Source: Castor canadensis (Eukaryota > Chordata > Mammalia > Rodentia > Castoridae). From it: DNA of 64,000 nucleotides. Shown here piece by piece: positions 1 through 10,543 of the stretch. The first letter of the stretch is position 1. Every line of letters begins with the position of its first letter. Where the stretch lies: assembly GCF_047511655.1 (NCBI RefSeq), contig NC_133391.1, positions 131,844,906 to 131,908,905 on the forward strand, in the 5' to 3' direction. The translations under genes were made by a program, and so were the position numbers. A model generated the notes under the pieces. That model saw only the letters and a list, made by a program, of their open reading frames with translations. It had not been told where the DNA came from and made no database searches.

Positions 1-35
1 GGTAAGGGAGGTGTGGATGGATTTGGGGTTTGATT

Positions 36-303
36 GTGGGCGGGGCTCTTCATAAAGAGTCAGGAGAATACCCACACAATTGCTCCCTAAGCTTCCCAAA
101 GATTTTTCTCATATAGATTCTGAATCCAGGCTTATTTTAGCAACCAGTCTGTAACAGCTTGCGTATTTAAAATGTCCTATAAGATGATGTTTCAGCTAAA
201 TTGCAGGTGGAAAAACAAAAGAACCAACCCAGAGGACAGGTACACGGCATGGAGCTGGTGAACTTAGCTCACCGGCCTCTGTCTTACCCTTGTTTCTTCT
301 CAT
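36..303. repeat. Copy 1 of a diverged direct repeat, about 265 bp
   Basis: This segment recurs about 980 bp downstream at 1014-1274 in the same orientation. Both copies share a run starting ggggctcttcataaaga, then a shared stretch on rescue of caggcttat and agcaaccagtctgtaaca, and both end near cttgtttcttct. They differ by scattered substitutions and small indels, so the duplication is old. It may be a local segmental duplication or two copies of one unrecognised interspersed repeat. The ends do not look like clean TG...CA LTR ends. Family assignment was not possible by eye. Confidence 0.8.
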
Positions 304-474
304 TTCCTCGTTTTAGAAATAATTCCTTCCTTTCCCCACCTAACTAGAGACTATTATCTTAGTTTACTTAACACAAAGTTGATAAGGTCATTTCATTATT
401 TTCTTTTGAAGTTTTTTTTTAACCTTACTTTTAAAAGCTTAACCTTTTCAAAACTAGTAATTTTGAAATTTTTA

Positions 475-558
475 TTATTTTTTTCTTTTATGGTGTTTTG
501 TTTTGCTTTTTTGGTGATACTGAGATTTGAACTTAGGGCCTCATGCTTGCTAGGCATA
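475..558 (-). mobile_element. ID-like SINE 3' fragment, antisense
   Basis: A T-rich run (reverse complement of a poly(A) tail) is followed by the reverse complement of the tRNA-like SINE body: gatttgaacttagggcc, then catgcttgctaggca. Only the B-box half is clear. It lies between the two direct repeat copies. Confidence 0.7.
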
Positions 559-1013
559 GTGTGTTGTTTTTGTCATTGCTGTTGTGAGAGGAGCATGGTG
601 AGGAATGACTAAAGATGGAAAAATCTGTCCATATTGTGGCTTGCTTTTGATGTTACCCCATGTTCTCCCAACATGAAATGTGGGTGGTCCTTGATCTCTT
701 ACAACAATAAGTGCATGCCACTTTTTAAAAACCTCCATCAGATTCAGTGTGTTATCTTGACTATGGATTGGTCCTATTGCAATTCAGAATATTTTGATGT
801 CAGAAAGGAACTAAAGAAAGGAACAGGATGATTTTGTGGTAGAGTCATTTTATCCCTGACACAAATCTTGCAACATCTTCCATGTCTTCACAGCAGGAAT
901 CACTCATGTATTTATTCATTTTTCACCGATATATTAAGTACTTTTATGCGTACATATGTATGTGTGTAAATATAAAAATTTTATGCTTCCTTAGTGTGTA
1001 AAGATATATACTT

Positions 1014-1274
1014 TGTGGCTGGGGCTCTTCATAAAGACTCAGGAGAATATCCATACAATTGCTCCCTGTGCTTACCAATGATTTTCCTCATATAGATTCT
1101 GATTCCAGGCTTATCTTAGCAACCAGTCTGTAACATCTTGTGTATTTAAAATGTCCTATAAGATCATGTTTTGGCTAAGTTGCAGATGGAAAAATAAAAG
1201 GACTGCCCCAGAGGGCACTCTATATAGCATAGAGCTGGCGAGCTTGGTTTTCTTTCTTACTCTTGTTTCTTCTT
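1014..1274. repeat. Copy 2 of the diverged direct repeat
   Basis: Second copy of the segment at 36-303, same orientation, with substitutions throughout. The roughly 710 bp between the copies holds an antisense ID-like SINE tail and otherwise unrecognised sequence. An old reverse-strand L1 starts immediately after this copy. Confidence 0.8.
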
Positions 1275-1280
1275 GAATAT

Positions 1281-2420
1281 CATGAAGATAAAACATTTAT
1301 TTAGGTTCACAGCAAAATTGAATAGAAGGCAGCTATTTCACTTATGCCTCCTGCCTCCACATACTCACAGCCTCCTCACTATCAGATTCTGTTACCGGAA
1401 TTGTACACTTGTTACATCAGTGAAGCTACAGTGACACATCTTTATCACCCAAAGTCCACGGATGGCATTAAGACTTATTCATGGTGATCCCATACATTCG
1501 GTAGGTTTTGACAAATGTCTAATGACATGTGCGAACCTTTATAGTATCACACAGGATAGTTTCAATGCTGTAAAAATATGTGTTTTATCTATTCATCCTT
1601 TCCTCCCTCTGCATTGTAGCAACCTTTGATCTTTTTACTGTCTCTGTAATTTGCCTTTTCCAGAATGCTATATGGTTGAAATGATACTAATTGAACAATT
1701 TGTAGATTAGTTTCTTTCACTTTGTAATATGCAGTTATGTTTCCTCCATGTCATTTCATAGATTGATAGTTCATTTATTTTTAGTGCTGAATAATATTAC
1801 ACGGTCTACATGTACTACAGTTTTAAAATTCATTCATCTACTGAAGATACCTTGGTTGCTTCCAAGTTTTGGAAATGATGAACACAGCTGCTATCTGTGT
1901 TTAAGGTTGTGTGTGGATGTAAGTTTTAATTCATTTGGATAAATACCAGGGAATTTGCTGAGTGACAGGGTAAAAGGATGTTTAGTCTGCCAAACTATCT
2001 TTGATTGTGGCTGCACCATTTAGCACTCTCACCAGCAACAAATGAGAGTTCTTGTTTCTCCACACCCTCACCTACATTTGCTGTTGCCAGCGTTCTGGCT
2101 TTTAGTCATTCTGGTAGGTGTGTTGTAGTATCACTTTGTTGCTTTAATTTGCAATGATACATGACATTGAAAATCTTTTCATGTACTTATTTGCCACCTG
2201 TATACTGTCTTTGATGAGGCTTCTGATCTTTAGCCCATTTTTAAATTTTTTCTTTATATATTTTTGATAGCAGTCCTTCAGTGGATTTATAATGTATAGC
2301 TATTTTCTTCCAGCCTAAGGCTTCTTCTCTTATATTTTTGATGTCTTTTGAAGAGCAAAAGTTTTTAATTCTAATGAAATCCAGCTTCTCGATTGTGACC
2401 TCCTTTTTCTGCTGAATTTA
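1281..2420 (-). mobile_element. Old L1 (L1M-type) 3' end, antisense
   Basis: Plus-strand reading shows the reverse complement of an ancient mammalian L1 3'UTR and distal ORF2. Recognisable phrases include ggttcacagcaaaattga, tatcacccaaagtccac, ttttccagaatgctatatgg, and later ORF2-like text around caccagcaacaaatgagag and ttaatttgcaatgatac. Divergence is high and all frames are broken. The boundary near 2420 is approximate. Subfamily L1MA/L1MB is inferred from memory of consensus sequences. Confidence 0.85.
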
Positions 2421-3175
2421 AGAGTTAGCATTGATTTATTGGTTTGTTCAGCTTTTTTACTTGATTTTAGAATGGAGTGATCACTTACAAGGCAGACCAG
2501 AAAGTCTCCAATAATGATTTTTGTTCCAGCCTGGATGTTAAAATCACCACATGACATATTTAATATGGCTTCCCAGAAGGAAAGATTTTGGTTATGAAAG
2601 AGAGAAATGAAGTGATCCATACAACCTCCAAACTATGACCCTTGACTCATTGTGGTCCAGTCAAATGTGATTTCAGGGGGGGAAACTCATCATTTTATGC
2701 AGTGCCTTTAACTATGGTTATCATTAGAGATTAAAGTATTATGGAACCATTAGCTGCACTGCCAGATTTAGTCAAAGCACTTGCAGTGAATTTGTTCTTT
2801 GATTCAGCAGTACTGAATTCCATCTTATTTTCCCAATTAAAAAAAAAATCTCAAACATGGCTAGGAAGGAGGAAAGGAGGGAGAGAGAAAGAGAGAGAAG
2901 TCAACCATGGAATCTTTAAAATATCTAGCCAAACTTCAAATAACTCTTATTGTAAATATGTGTACATAGCTGGCATGATTTCTCTGAGTCAGTATGTGTA
3001 CACTTTAAAACCCAAAGATGACTCTACCTGTAGATGACAGAAAGATGGCACTTGTTTTGTGGGGTGGATAGCAAGCCCACTCTGCTTATCTTATCCTGAG
3101 GTCTGGTTCCTAGTGCTTCCCTTGACTATGACAAATTGCTGTTTCAGGCTTTAACTCAACTACAGAACATTTATG
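2421..3175. other. Single-copy DNA, no gene seen
   Basis: No repeat or gene was recognised. A short purine-rich run of GGA/GAGA type lies at 2860-2900. ORFs here are short and lack codon or motif support. Confidence 0.5.
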
Positions 3176-3177
3176 TT

Positions 3178-3302
3178 TCTTTTCTTTTCTTTTTTGAAGG
3201 AGGCCCTCACTATATAGCCCAGGTTAGCTTGGAACTCACGATCCTTCTAATTCAGCCTCCCTGGTGCTGAGATTACAGACAAGCACTCACATGCCCTGCT
3301 AC
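3178..3302 (-). mobile_element. B1-like SINE, antisense
   Basis: A T/C-rich tail complement is followed by the reverse complement of a 7SL-derived monomer: ctcactatatagcccagg, then ggaactcacgatccttct and cagcctccctggtgctgag. About 120 bp, diverged from the usual form. Confidence 0.85.
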
Positions 3303-3502
3303 ATTTGTGCTTCTTCTATTGAAAGTCTTTTTCCCTTTCTTGTCTTTCTTTACTCTGCTTCTATTCCTGTGCTGCATCCTCACAGCACAGCAAGAAGAAT
3401 AAGAAGTTATACCCTTTGAGCTCTGTGGCCTATTTAGGCTTGCAGAAACTGGGAGGGGGCCATATTCCATAGACACCATTTCCAGGAGGCATGTGGAGAT
3501 TG

Positions 3503-3751
3503 TATATGGCTTATTTTTTAACTGAGGCAAAATCATATAACATAAAACTCACGATTTTAGCCATTTTAAGGTGTTCACTTCAGTGGCTTTTGATATGTTT
3601 TCAAGAGTGTACAATCATCACCATGATTAAGTTCCATCACCACATAAGGAGACCTCCTTCTGGTTTCACCACAGATCTGCTTCCTGCCTCTATGGACTTG
3701 GCCTATTCTGGATAGTTCATATACATGGAGTCATACAATATGTAGCTTTTT
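3503..3751 (-). mobile_element. Old L1 3' end, antisense, part 1 (left of young L1)
   Basis: Reverse complement of an ancient L1 3'UTR, with phrases such as tgaggcaaaatcatataaca, ttcaagagtgtacaatcatc and ggatagttcatatacatgg. It resumes at 5656 after a younger L1 inserted, and again at about 6800. The parts are one element dated older than the insertions. Confidence 0.8.
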
Positions 3752-3766
3752 GTGTCTGGCTTCTTT
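3752..3766. repeat. Target-site duplication, left copy, of young L1
   Basis: The 15-mer gtgtctggcttcttt occurs here and again at 5641-5655, exactly bracketing the younger antisense L1. It abuts the poly(T) complement of the L1 tail, as expected for target-primed reverse transcription. Confidence 0.93.
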
Positions 3767-5640
3767 TTTTTTTATTATTTTATTATTCATATGTGCATAC
3801 AAGGCTTGGGTCATTTCTCCCCCCTGCCGCCAACCCCTCCCTTACCACCTACCCAGCCCCTCCCTCTCCCCCCTACCCCCTCAATACCCAGCAGAAACTA
3901 TTTTGCCCTTATTTCTAATTTTGTTGTAGAGAGAGTATAAGCAGTAATAGGAAGGAACAAGGGTTTTTGCTGGTTGAGATAAGGATAGCTATACAGGGAG
4001 TTGACTCACATTAATTTCCTGTGCGTGTGTGTTACCTTCTAGGTTAATTCTTTTTGATCTCACCTTTTCTCTAGTTCCTGGTCCCCTTTTCCTATTGGCC
4101 TCAGTTGCTTTTAAGGTATCTGCTTTAGTTTCTCTGCGTTAAGGGCAACAAATGCTAGCTAGTTTTTTAGGTGTCTCACCTATCCTCACCCCTCCCTTGT
4201 GTGCTCTCACTTTTATCATGTGCTCAAAGTCCAATCCCATTGTTGTGTTTGCCCTTGATCTAATGTCCACATATGAGGGAGAACATATGATTTTTGGTCT
4301 TTTGGACCCGGCTAACCTCACTCAGAATGATGTTCTCCAATTCCATCCATTTACCAGCGAATGATAACATTTCATTCTTCTTCATGGCTGCATAAAATTC
4401 CACTGTGTATAGGTACCACATTTTCTTAATCCATTCATCAGTAGTGGGGCATCTTGGCTGTTTCCATAACTTTGGCTATTATGAATAGTGCCGCAATAAA
4501 CATGGTGTGAAGGTGCCTCTGGAGTAACCTGTGTCACAGTCTTTTGGGTATATCCCCAAGAGTGGTATTGCTGGATCAAATGGTAGATCAATGTTTAGCT
4601 TTTTAAGTAGCCTCCAAATTTTTTTCCAGAGTGGTTGTACTAGTTTACATTCCCACCAGCAGTGTAAGAGGGTTCCTTTTTCCCCGCATCCTCGCCAACA
4701 CCTGTTGTTCGTGGTGTTGCTAATGATGGCTATTCTAACAGGGGTGAGGTGGAATCTTAGCGTGGTTTTAATTTGCATTTCCTTTATTGCTAGAGATGGT
4801 GAGCATTTTTCCATGTGTTTTTCGGCCATTTGAATTTCTTCTTTCGAGAAAGTTCTGTTTAGTTCACTTGCCCATTTCTTTATTGGTTCATTACTTTTGG
4901 GAGAATTTAGTTTTTTAAGTTTCCTATATATTCTGGTTATCAGTCCTTTGTCTGATGTGTAGCTGGCAAATATTTTCTCCCACTCTGTGGGTGGTCTCTT
5001 CAGTTTAGAGACCATTTCTTTTGATGAACAGAAGCTTTTTAGTTTTATGAGGTCCCATTTATCTATGCTATCTCTTAGTTGCTGTGCTGCTGGGGTTTCG
5101 TTGAGAAAGTTCTTACCTATACCTACTAACTCCAGAGTATTTCCTACTCTTTCCTGTATCAACTTTAGAGTTTGGGGTCTGATATTAAGATCCTTGATCC
5201 ATTTTGAGTTAATCTTGGTATAGGGTGATATACATGGATCTAGTTTCAGTTTTTTGCAGACTGCTAACCAGTTTTCCCAGCAGTTTTTGTTGAAGAGGCT
5301 GCTATTTCTCCATCGTATATTTTTAGCTCCTTTGTCAAAGACAAGTTGGTTATAGTTGTGTGGCTTCATATCTGGATCCTCTATTCTGTTCCACTGGTCT
5401 TCATGTCTGTTTTTGTGCCGGTACCATGCTGTTTTTATTGTTATTGCTTTGTAATGTAGTTTGAAGTCAGGTATGGTGATACCTCCAGCATTGTTCTTTT
5501 GACTGAGTATTGCCTTGACTATTCGTGGCCTCTTGTGTTTCCATATAAATTTAACAGTAGATTTTTCAATCTCTTTAATGAATGTCATTGGAATTTTGAT
5601 GGGAATTGCATTAAGCATGTAGATTACTTTTGGGAGTATA
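3767..5640 (-). mobile_element. Young 5'-truncated L1 insertion, antisense
   Basis: An 1874-bp L1 copy containing the 3' part of ORF2, the 3'UTR and a short A-rich tail (T-rich at 3767-3790). It is flanked by perfect 15-bp target-site duplications and inserted into an older L1. The 3'UTR has a C-rich plus strand at 3817-3890, which is G-rich in L1 sense. The same 3'UTR recurs at 37100-37689 and 61462-61841, so this family was active relatively recently in this lineage. Confidence 0.95.
4479..5640 (-). pseudogene. L1 ORF2 C-terminal fragment (reverse transcriptase C-terminus)
   Basis: An open minus-strand frame of about 385 L1 residues begins in flanking DNA and reads into the ORF2 C-terminal segment. 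It starts near the motif AIPIKIP and contains [21 protein letters not shown] text. The cysteine-rich motif follows as C-x3-C-x7-H-x4-C (CWRGC...LLHCWWEC), then a [11 protein letters not shown] block. The frame then breaks: homologous residues continue in other frames over 4382-4480 and 4140-4320 (ILSEV-like and SLICG-like text). The endonuclease and the reverse transcriptase catalytic core are missing through 5' truncation, so the copy is dead. Confidence 0.92.
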
Positions 5641-5655
5641 GTGTCTGGCTTCTTT
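5641..5655. repeat. Target-site duplication, right copy, of young L1
   Basis: Perfect copy of the 15-mer at 3752-3766. After it the older L1 sequence resumes. Confidence 0.93.
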
Positions 5656-5998
5656 ATCATGATGTTTTCAGGGCTCATCCATGTTCTATCAGGTATCTGT
5701 ATGCATTCCTTTTTATGGATTTATAATATTCCACTGTGTGATATACCACACTTTGTTTATCTACTGATGGGCACTAGGGCTATTTCTACCATTTAGCCAT
5801 TGGTAAGAATGCTGCTATGAACATTTATGTTCAAATTTTTCTTTGAACATCTGTTTTCAGTTCTTTTGTATGTATACCTGGATGTGGAATTGTTGGTTCT
5901 ATTGTAATTCTATGTTTAAATTCTTAACAAACCTTAAAACTGTTTTCCACAGTAACTGCACTGCTTTCTATTCCTACCAGCAATGTATGAGGATTCTG
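5656..5998 (-). mobile_element. Old L1, antisense, part 2
   Basis: Continuation of the element at 3503-3751 after the younger L1: gttttcagggctcatccatg, then aatattccactgtgtga and accagcaatgtatgagga. It is interrupted again by LTRs from about 6000. Confidence 0.8.
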
Positions 5999-5999
5999 T

Positions 6000-6388
6000 T
6001 CTGGTCTGTTTTCTGTTGCTATTATGAAATACCCAAGGCTGAGAAATTTATATTTAAAAAGAGGCTTATTTGGCTCATAGTTCCTGGTGCTAGCTTCTGC
6101 TCTGCTTCAGGAATGGGCCTCATGTGCACTGACTCACAGTGGAAAAAGTGGAAGGAATTTGGGCACACAGAGATGTGCACATGTGCAAGGGGGAGTGAGG
6201 GGGAGGGGAGGTGTTAAAACCCATCTCACAAGAGTAAGAACTCACTCCCAAGAGAAAAGAGTTAATCCCCCCTAAGGTCTTACCACTTCTTAAAGTAGCA
6301 GTGTACCTCTCTACACTGCTACTGTGGGGGCTAAGCTTCCACATGAGTTTCGTCAGGGATAAAAATAGCACATCCAAACAGAGCAGAT
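6000..6388 (-). mobile_element. MaLR-type (MST-like) LTR, antisense
   Basis: The plus strand reads as the reverse complement of an MST-like LTR: ctgttttctgttgctatta, tgaaatacccaaggctga, gaggcttatttggctcat, and a distal acatgagtttcgtcaggga block. The interior is diverged. Family naming rests on recalled consensus. Confidence 0.7.
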
Positions 6389-6445
6389 TCTAATGCTACC
6401 TACCCTTGTCAACTCTTATTAATTTCCTTTGTAACAAATTATAGC

Positions 6446-6795
6446 TGCTAAGGTTTGGATTTTGAGTGTCCCTCAAAGGCCCATGTGTTTAAGGCTTGGT
6501 CCCCAGGGTGGCACGATTGAGAGGTGGTAGACCCTCTTAGAGGTGAGTCTTAGTGGGAAGTCGTTATGTCATTGAAAGTGTGCCCCCAAAGGAGATTATC
6601 TAGCCTCTACCCTTCTTCTCTTTTGTTTCCTGGCCACGAGGGGAGCTGTTTTGCTCAGTAATACACTTCTGTCAGGCCAAGGCAACAAAGCCAATAGATC
6701 ATGAACTAAAACCTCCAAAACTGTGAGCCATAATAAAACCTTTCTTGTTATAGGTTGAACATCTCAGGCATTTTGCTATAGTGCAGAAAGTTGAA
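6446..6795 (+). mobile_element. MaLR/ERVL-like LTR, sense
   Basis: It starts tgctaaggtttggattttg and continues through aaggcttggtccccagggt and ttgagaggtggtagaccct. It reaches an AATAAA-containing 3' part (ctgtgagccataataaaac) and ends near gcagaaagttga. The structure fits a solo LTR, opposite in orientation to its neighbour at 6000-6388. Confidence 0.65.
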
Positions 6796-6799
6796 TAGT

Positions 6800-7138
6800 G
6801 GGCATAAAGTGGTATTTCATTGAACTTTTGATTTATGCTTCCCTATTGACAAACCATGTCAAGCTTTTTTTTTTTCCCCAGGTGCTTATTGACCATTTGT
6901 GTATCTTCTTTGAAGAAAGGTCTTTTCAAGTCCTCTGTTCATTTTTAACTGGGCTGTTTGTCTTTTTGTTGTTGAGTTGTAAGAGTTCTTTATATACTCT
7001 GGGTACTAGATGCTTTTCAGATACATGATATAAAAATATGTTCTCCTCTTCTGTGGGTTGTCTTCACTTTCTTGATAGTGTCCTTGCATGCCTACTTTCA
7101 CGTGGCTTTTATAGAGCAGAAGCTATGTGAAATCTTCA
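6800..7138 (-). mobile_element. Old L1, antisense, part 3
   Basis: Resumes old L1 ORF2 in antisense: ttattgaccatttgtgtatc, ttgttgttgagttgtaaga, then ctgtgggttgtcttcact. It completes the element begun at 3503, which is now split by one L1 and two LTR insertions. Confidence 0.8.
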
Positions 7139-7178
7139 GTCTGTCTGTCTATCTGTCTCTCTCTCTCTCTCTTTCTTT
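7139..7178. repeat. TCTG/TC microsatellite
   Basis: Short (tctg)n passing into (tc)n. Confidence 0.9.
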
Positions 7179-8146
7179 AATGCTCCACCCCGTTTCTTTT
7201 CCTTTACTTCCAGTTCCCTCATCTCCTTTGTAGTATCCTTCCCAAGGGCCAGAAAAATGCTTTCTAATAAATTTATTCACAAGGGGTTTTAAATGGCTAA
7301 TAAGACTTAATGATTTACCTTCCTCCCCACGGTATCAGCATTTCAGTAATTGCAAAAGAACTAACTAAATTTATAAAATTATAAGCATGGGTGAATATAG
7401 TGGGTTAGAAACATGGCTGCCTTTCCATTGTTCCTGAAATCCACACTCTGTTAACACCTCTAATCCTACTTAAAGGTTCTAGCCCTGATTCTGAGTTTTT
7501 ATAAAAAGCAGTGATGCTCTTTATGAAACTTCCTACTCATACTCTGAGCCCCCTTCTTGGGCATATTAGCAATGCAATCTGTATGCATACTGTTCTTAAA
7601 TAGCATGTGCTGTGATGCTTCTGGAAAACCATTCTTTCCCTGAGACTCCTAAGACCACCTCTAAGCTGCCACCTGTATGTAAGGTTTGTCGTCAGGTGTC
7701 ATGAACTCCACTGAACGTGCTGGGGTTTTACTCTCATATCCTTGAGCCAGGTTGCCCTGGGACCGAAATGAATCCACTGCCTCTTGGCCTTTTAACACCC
7801 CTTTGGGTCTTATCTGCCATTTCCTAAAAGTGATTCTTCAATTCTTTACTTTAGCATCCCTGATCTTGCCGACAGCTCTGATGACTATGTTTGAAAACTA
7901 ATTAAGCTAATCAGTCTGCCACCAGGCTGACAGGTATGCCATACTATCATATGCATCCGTGACATAGTCAGCCATGAATGGAGCTCTTTTTCAGAGGCTC
8001 TGCCAGGGCCACCTGCTGTTTGAGCTCCATTTCTTGCCAACCAGCTCTGTGACCTTCAGCAGCCAAAGCCGAATGATTAGAGAACTGGCTGCATTCGAGC
8101 CAGGGAATGTTGGCCACTCAGCCTCTGTGGATTTTGTTTGTCACAG
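7179..8146. other. Single-copy DNA, no gene recognised
   Basis: No repeat family was recognised. The stretch leads into the exon-like segment at 8147. Confidence 0.5.
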
Positions 8147-8295
8147 CAGAGAATCAGGAAGCCCCAGAAAAGAACCCTAAAGAAATGTTTTCTTTACCTA
8201 ATGAAACCAGGAAACGATTCTGCCGCATGAAGATATTAAAAAGAGGCCCAGTGTTGATCCTTCCTTCCTCAGCCTGCCCAAGTAGGACCTGGCCA
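8147..8295 (+). other. Candidate exon (splice-site architecture, open frame)
   Basis: A T-rich tract ending tttgtttgtcacag (AG at 8145-8146, alternative AG at 8148-8149) precedes a 149-nt segment that ends at a strong donor, CCA|GTAAGTTT (GT at 8296-8297). One frame is open across the whole segment, containing ENQEAPEKNPKEMF and RKRFCRMKILKRGP. I do not recognise the protein. Segments like this arise by chance, so this is a prediction, and a non-coding exon is equally possible. Confidence 0.25.
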
Positions 8296-8429
8296 GTAAG
8301 TTTCTCAAAATGAGCAAGCGACTTTGAGTCACTCATCCAGTTAGTGATGAGCTAATACCTCACTGTCTAATCAGACAGAAGCAGCTAATAAGATAAACCT
8401 AAAAGTTAAGACCTGGATCAATTTACCAA

Positions 8430-9237
8430 TGACTAATTGGATATTTATATTTTTTAAAATGCCATCCAAAACAACATAAAACTGTGAAATACATAGGGAT
8501 AAAACTGACAAAAGATGTGCAAGTCCTGTGAAATAAAACCATAAAGCATTGCTGAGGGAAATTACAGAAGATCAAAATAAATGAAGAAATATATTGTATA
8601 TGAGTCGTAGATTTCAGTTCTTCTTAAGATGACCTATAGGTTTAATGCAATACCAAATACAAAGAAATTTTAAAAAAGAGGAACAAATTTAAAGACAAGG
8701 CTACCTAATTTTAAGACTTATAAAACGGCAACAATTAAGGCAGTGTGGACAAAAGAACAAAGGTAATTCTGTGGTGAAAGGATGATTTATCCAACAATAT
8801 ATGCTGGGATAATTGGATACTAATATGCAAAATTATGAACTTTGACCTGCATTTTGCACAATACTCCAAAGTTAACTCAAATAATTCAAATGAATCATAG
8901 ACCTAAAGGTAAAACCACCCACAGGTACAAAACTTCTATAAGAAAAATCTTTGTGACCTTGAGGTAAGCAAAGATGTCTTAGATATGACACCAAACATAT
9001 AAGCCATAAAAGAAAAAAGATAATAATTTAAATACCATAAAAGTTAAATTGATCTTCAAGTACACTATTAAGTGGGTTTTGAAAATACAAGCCACAGACC
9101 AGGAGAAAATATTTGAAATCATATTGTATGTCCTGTATCTGACAAAGGACTTCAATCAGGAACATATAAATAATTCTCAAACTCAGTAATAAAATAAACA
9201 TCTCAATTTCAAATATGCACAAAAGATTTGAATACAT
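8430..9237 (+). mobile_element. Old L1 ORF2 region, sense, part 1
   Basis: Degenerate L1M-like ORF2 DNA: aatacatagggataaaactga, aggcagtgtggacaaaag and ccaacaatatatgctgg, with an end near aagatttgaatacat. All frames contain many stops. It is interrupted at about 9238 by an unclassified repeat and continues at about 9430. Confidence 0.8.
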
Positions 9238-9425
9238 GATGAAGTTCAAAATGTCGAAAAAAAAGTCCATTATCATAGTCAATGTCAAGAAAGAGCACAC
9301 CTGCATTGTCTAGAACAGATGCAGCAGAAGTGCTAACAGCAGGCAGCTCTGAATTGCGGAGTTGCCACCCAGCCCATTGTTTCTCCTAAAGGATCTCACT
9401 TCATCTTCCCAAAGCTAGCAATAGG
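9238..9425. repeat. Unclassified dispersed repeat, copy A (related to 16304-16500)
   Basis: Shares extended similarity with 16304-16500. Anchors are gatgaagt, cattatcatagtca, tgtcaagaaa, attgtctagaaca, taacagcaggcagctctga and cacccagcccattgtttc. It sits inside the old L1, replacing about 50 bp of expected L1 sequence, so it is an insertion. See findings for residual coding similarity on the minus strand. Confidence 0.8.
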
Positions 9426-9429
9426 CACG

Positions 9430-10137
9430 GGGAAAATACTCAGCATCATTATTCATTAGAGAAGAGCAAATTAAAATCACAATGAGATACACTGTACACC
9501 TGTTATTAACAGTCACAATTAATCATAAGACTGGCCACAGCAACATTGATGAGGATATGGAGAGCTGAAACTTTTACACACTCTTGATTGAAATACAATT
9601 TGGTACAACCACTTTAGAAAAGAGATTGGCAGTTACTTAAAAAGTTAAACTTATGCTGAGAGATATTTGCACATTTACATTCCTTGCAGCACTAATCACA
9701 ATATCCAAGAGCTATAAACAGCCCAAATGTCCATCAGTGGATAGAAGAATAAACAAAATGTGGTCTATCCATCCAGTAGAATATTATTCAGCCTTATAAA
9801 GAAGGAAAATGTGGTACATGCTACAGTGTGGATGAGCACTAACAACAGTGCTAAGTGAAACAAGTGAGTCATAAAAAAACAAATGCCATATGATTCCACT
9901 TATAGGAGGTATCTTAAAGTAGTCCAATTCATAGAAACAGAAGGGAGAATGGCAATTACTGGGAAGTGGAGGGAGGAGGACAAAGAAGGTTGTTTTTAAG
10001 GGTATAGACTTTCAGATCTGCTGGAAGTTTTGGAGATCTATTCACAACAATGTGAATATACTCATTTAAAATGGTTAAGATGGTAAATTTTATTCTACAT
10101 GTTTTTTCCACAATGAAAAGAAAAGTTAAATACATCC
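9430..10137 (+). mobile_element. Old L1 3' end, sense, part 2
   Basis: L1 distal ORF2 and 3'UTR: ctcagcatcattattcatta, caatgagatacactgtaca, ccaaatgtccatcagtgga, atattattcagccttata, then 3'UTR text around aaatggttaagatggtaaa. It ends in an A-rich stretch near 10130. Confidence 0.85.
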
Positions 10138-10365
10138 TGGAGGCTGCCCTGTGGCTGGGGCTCACTGGAACAGAGGACAGGGTCTGTGCACCCTGTGCTG
10201 CCCTTCCCCTCTGACTTCAGCTCCTGCTCCTCCCTGGGCAATGGCAGTCACAATGTGGAGGAGGAAAGTAACTCCTGCTCCTCACCAGCATTGTCCTGCA
10301 GCAGCCCATTCCACAGGCATCATGTCTGCCAGAACTGCAGGTACAGGATCTGCATTTGGGCTGGG
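10138..10365. other. GC-richer unclassified segment
   Basis: Two overlapping plus-strand frames are open, one containing GNGSHNVEEESNSCSS and CQNCRYRICIWAGKEC. No family is recognised. The segment continues after the U1 insertion at 10579-10657. It could be an old processed pseudogene or LTR piece. A real coding exon is not supported. Confidence 0.3.
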
Positions 10366-10380
10366 AAAGAATGCCAGGCT
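10366..10380. repeat. Target-site duplication, left, of U1 pseudogene
   Basis: The 15-mer aaagaatgccaggct is repeated exactly at 10564-10578. Confidence 0.95.
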
Positions 10381-10543
10381 ATACTTCCCTGGCAGGGGAG
10401 ATACCATGACCAAGAAGGTGGTTTTCCCAGGGCAAGGCTTATCCATTGCACTCCGGATGTGCGGATCCCTGCAATTTCCCCAAATGCGGGAAACTCGATT
10501 GCATAATTTGTGATAGTGGGGGACTGCGTTGGTGCTCTCCCCT
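10381..10543 (+). pseudogene. Retroposed U1 snRNA pseudogene, full length
   Basis: A near full-length U1 snRNA copy (163 nt): 5' start atacttccctggcagggg, interior ggtggttttcccagggc, ttatccattgcactccgg and gggaaactcgattgcataa, 3' end gggggactgcgtt...cccct. Functional U1 pairs with 5' splice sites through its first 10 nt. Here the ACUUACCU core reads ACTTCCCT, and several loop bases also differ. It is followed by an A-rich tail (10544-10563) and bracketed by 15-bp target-site duplications, so L1-mediated retroposition is clear. No native U1 promoter (PSE) is expected or seen upstream. Confidence 0.95.

Noticed and set aside
4531..5726. Several plus-strand open frames over the young L1
   Set aside because: They are antisense shadows of L1 ORF2.
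10151..10513. 120-codon plus frame as a gene
   Set aside because: Its second half reads through the U1 pseudogene, so the frame is an artefact.
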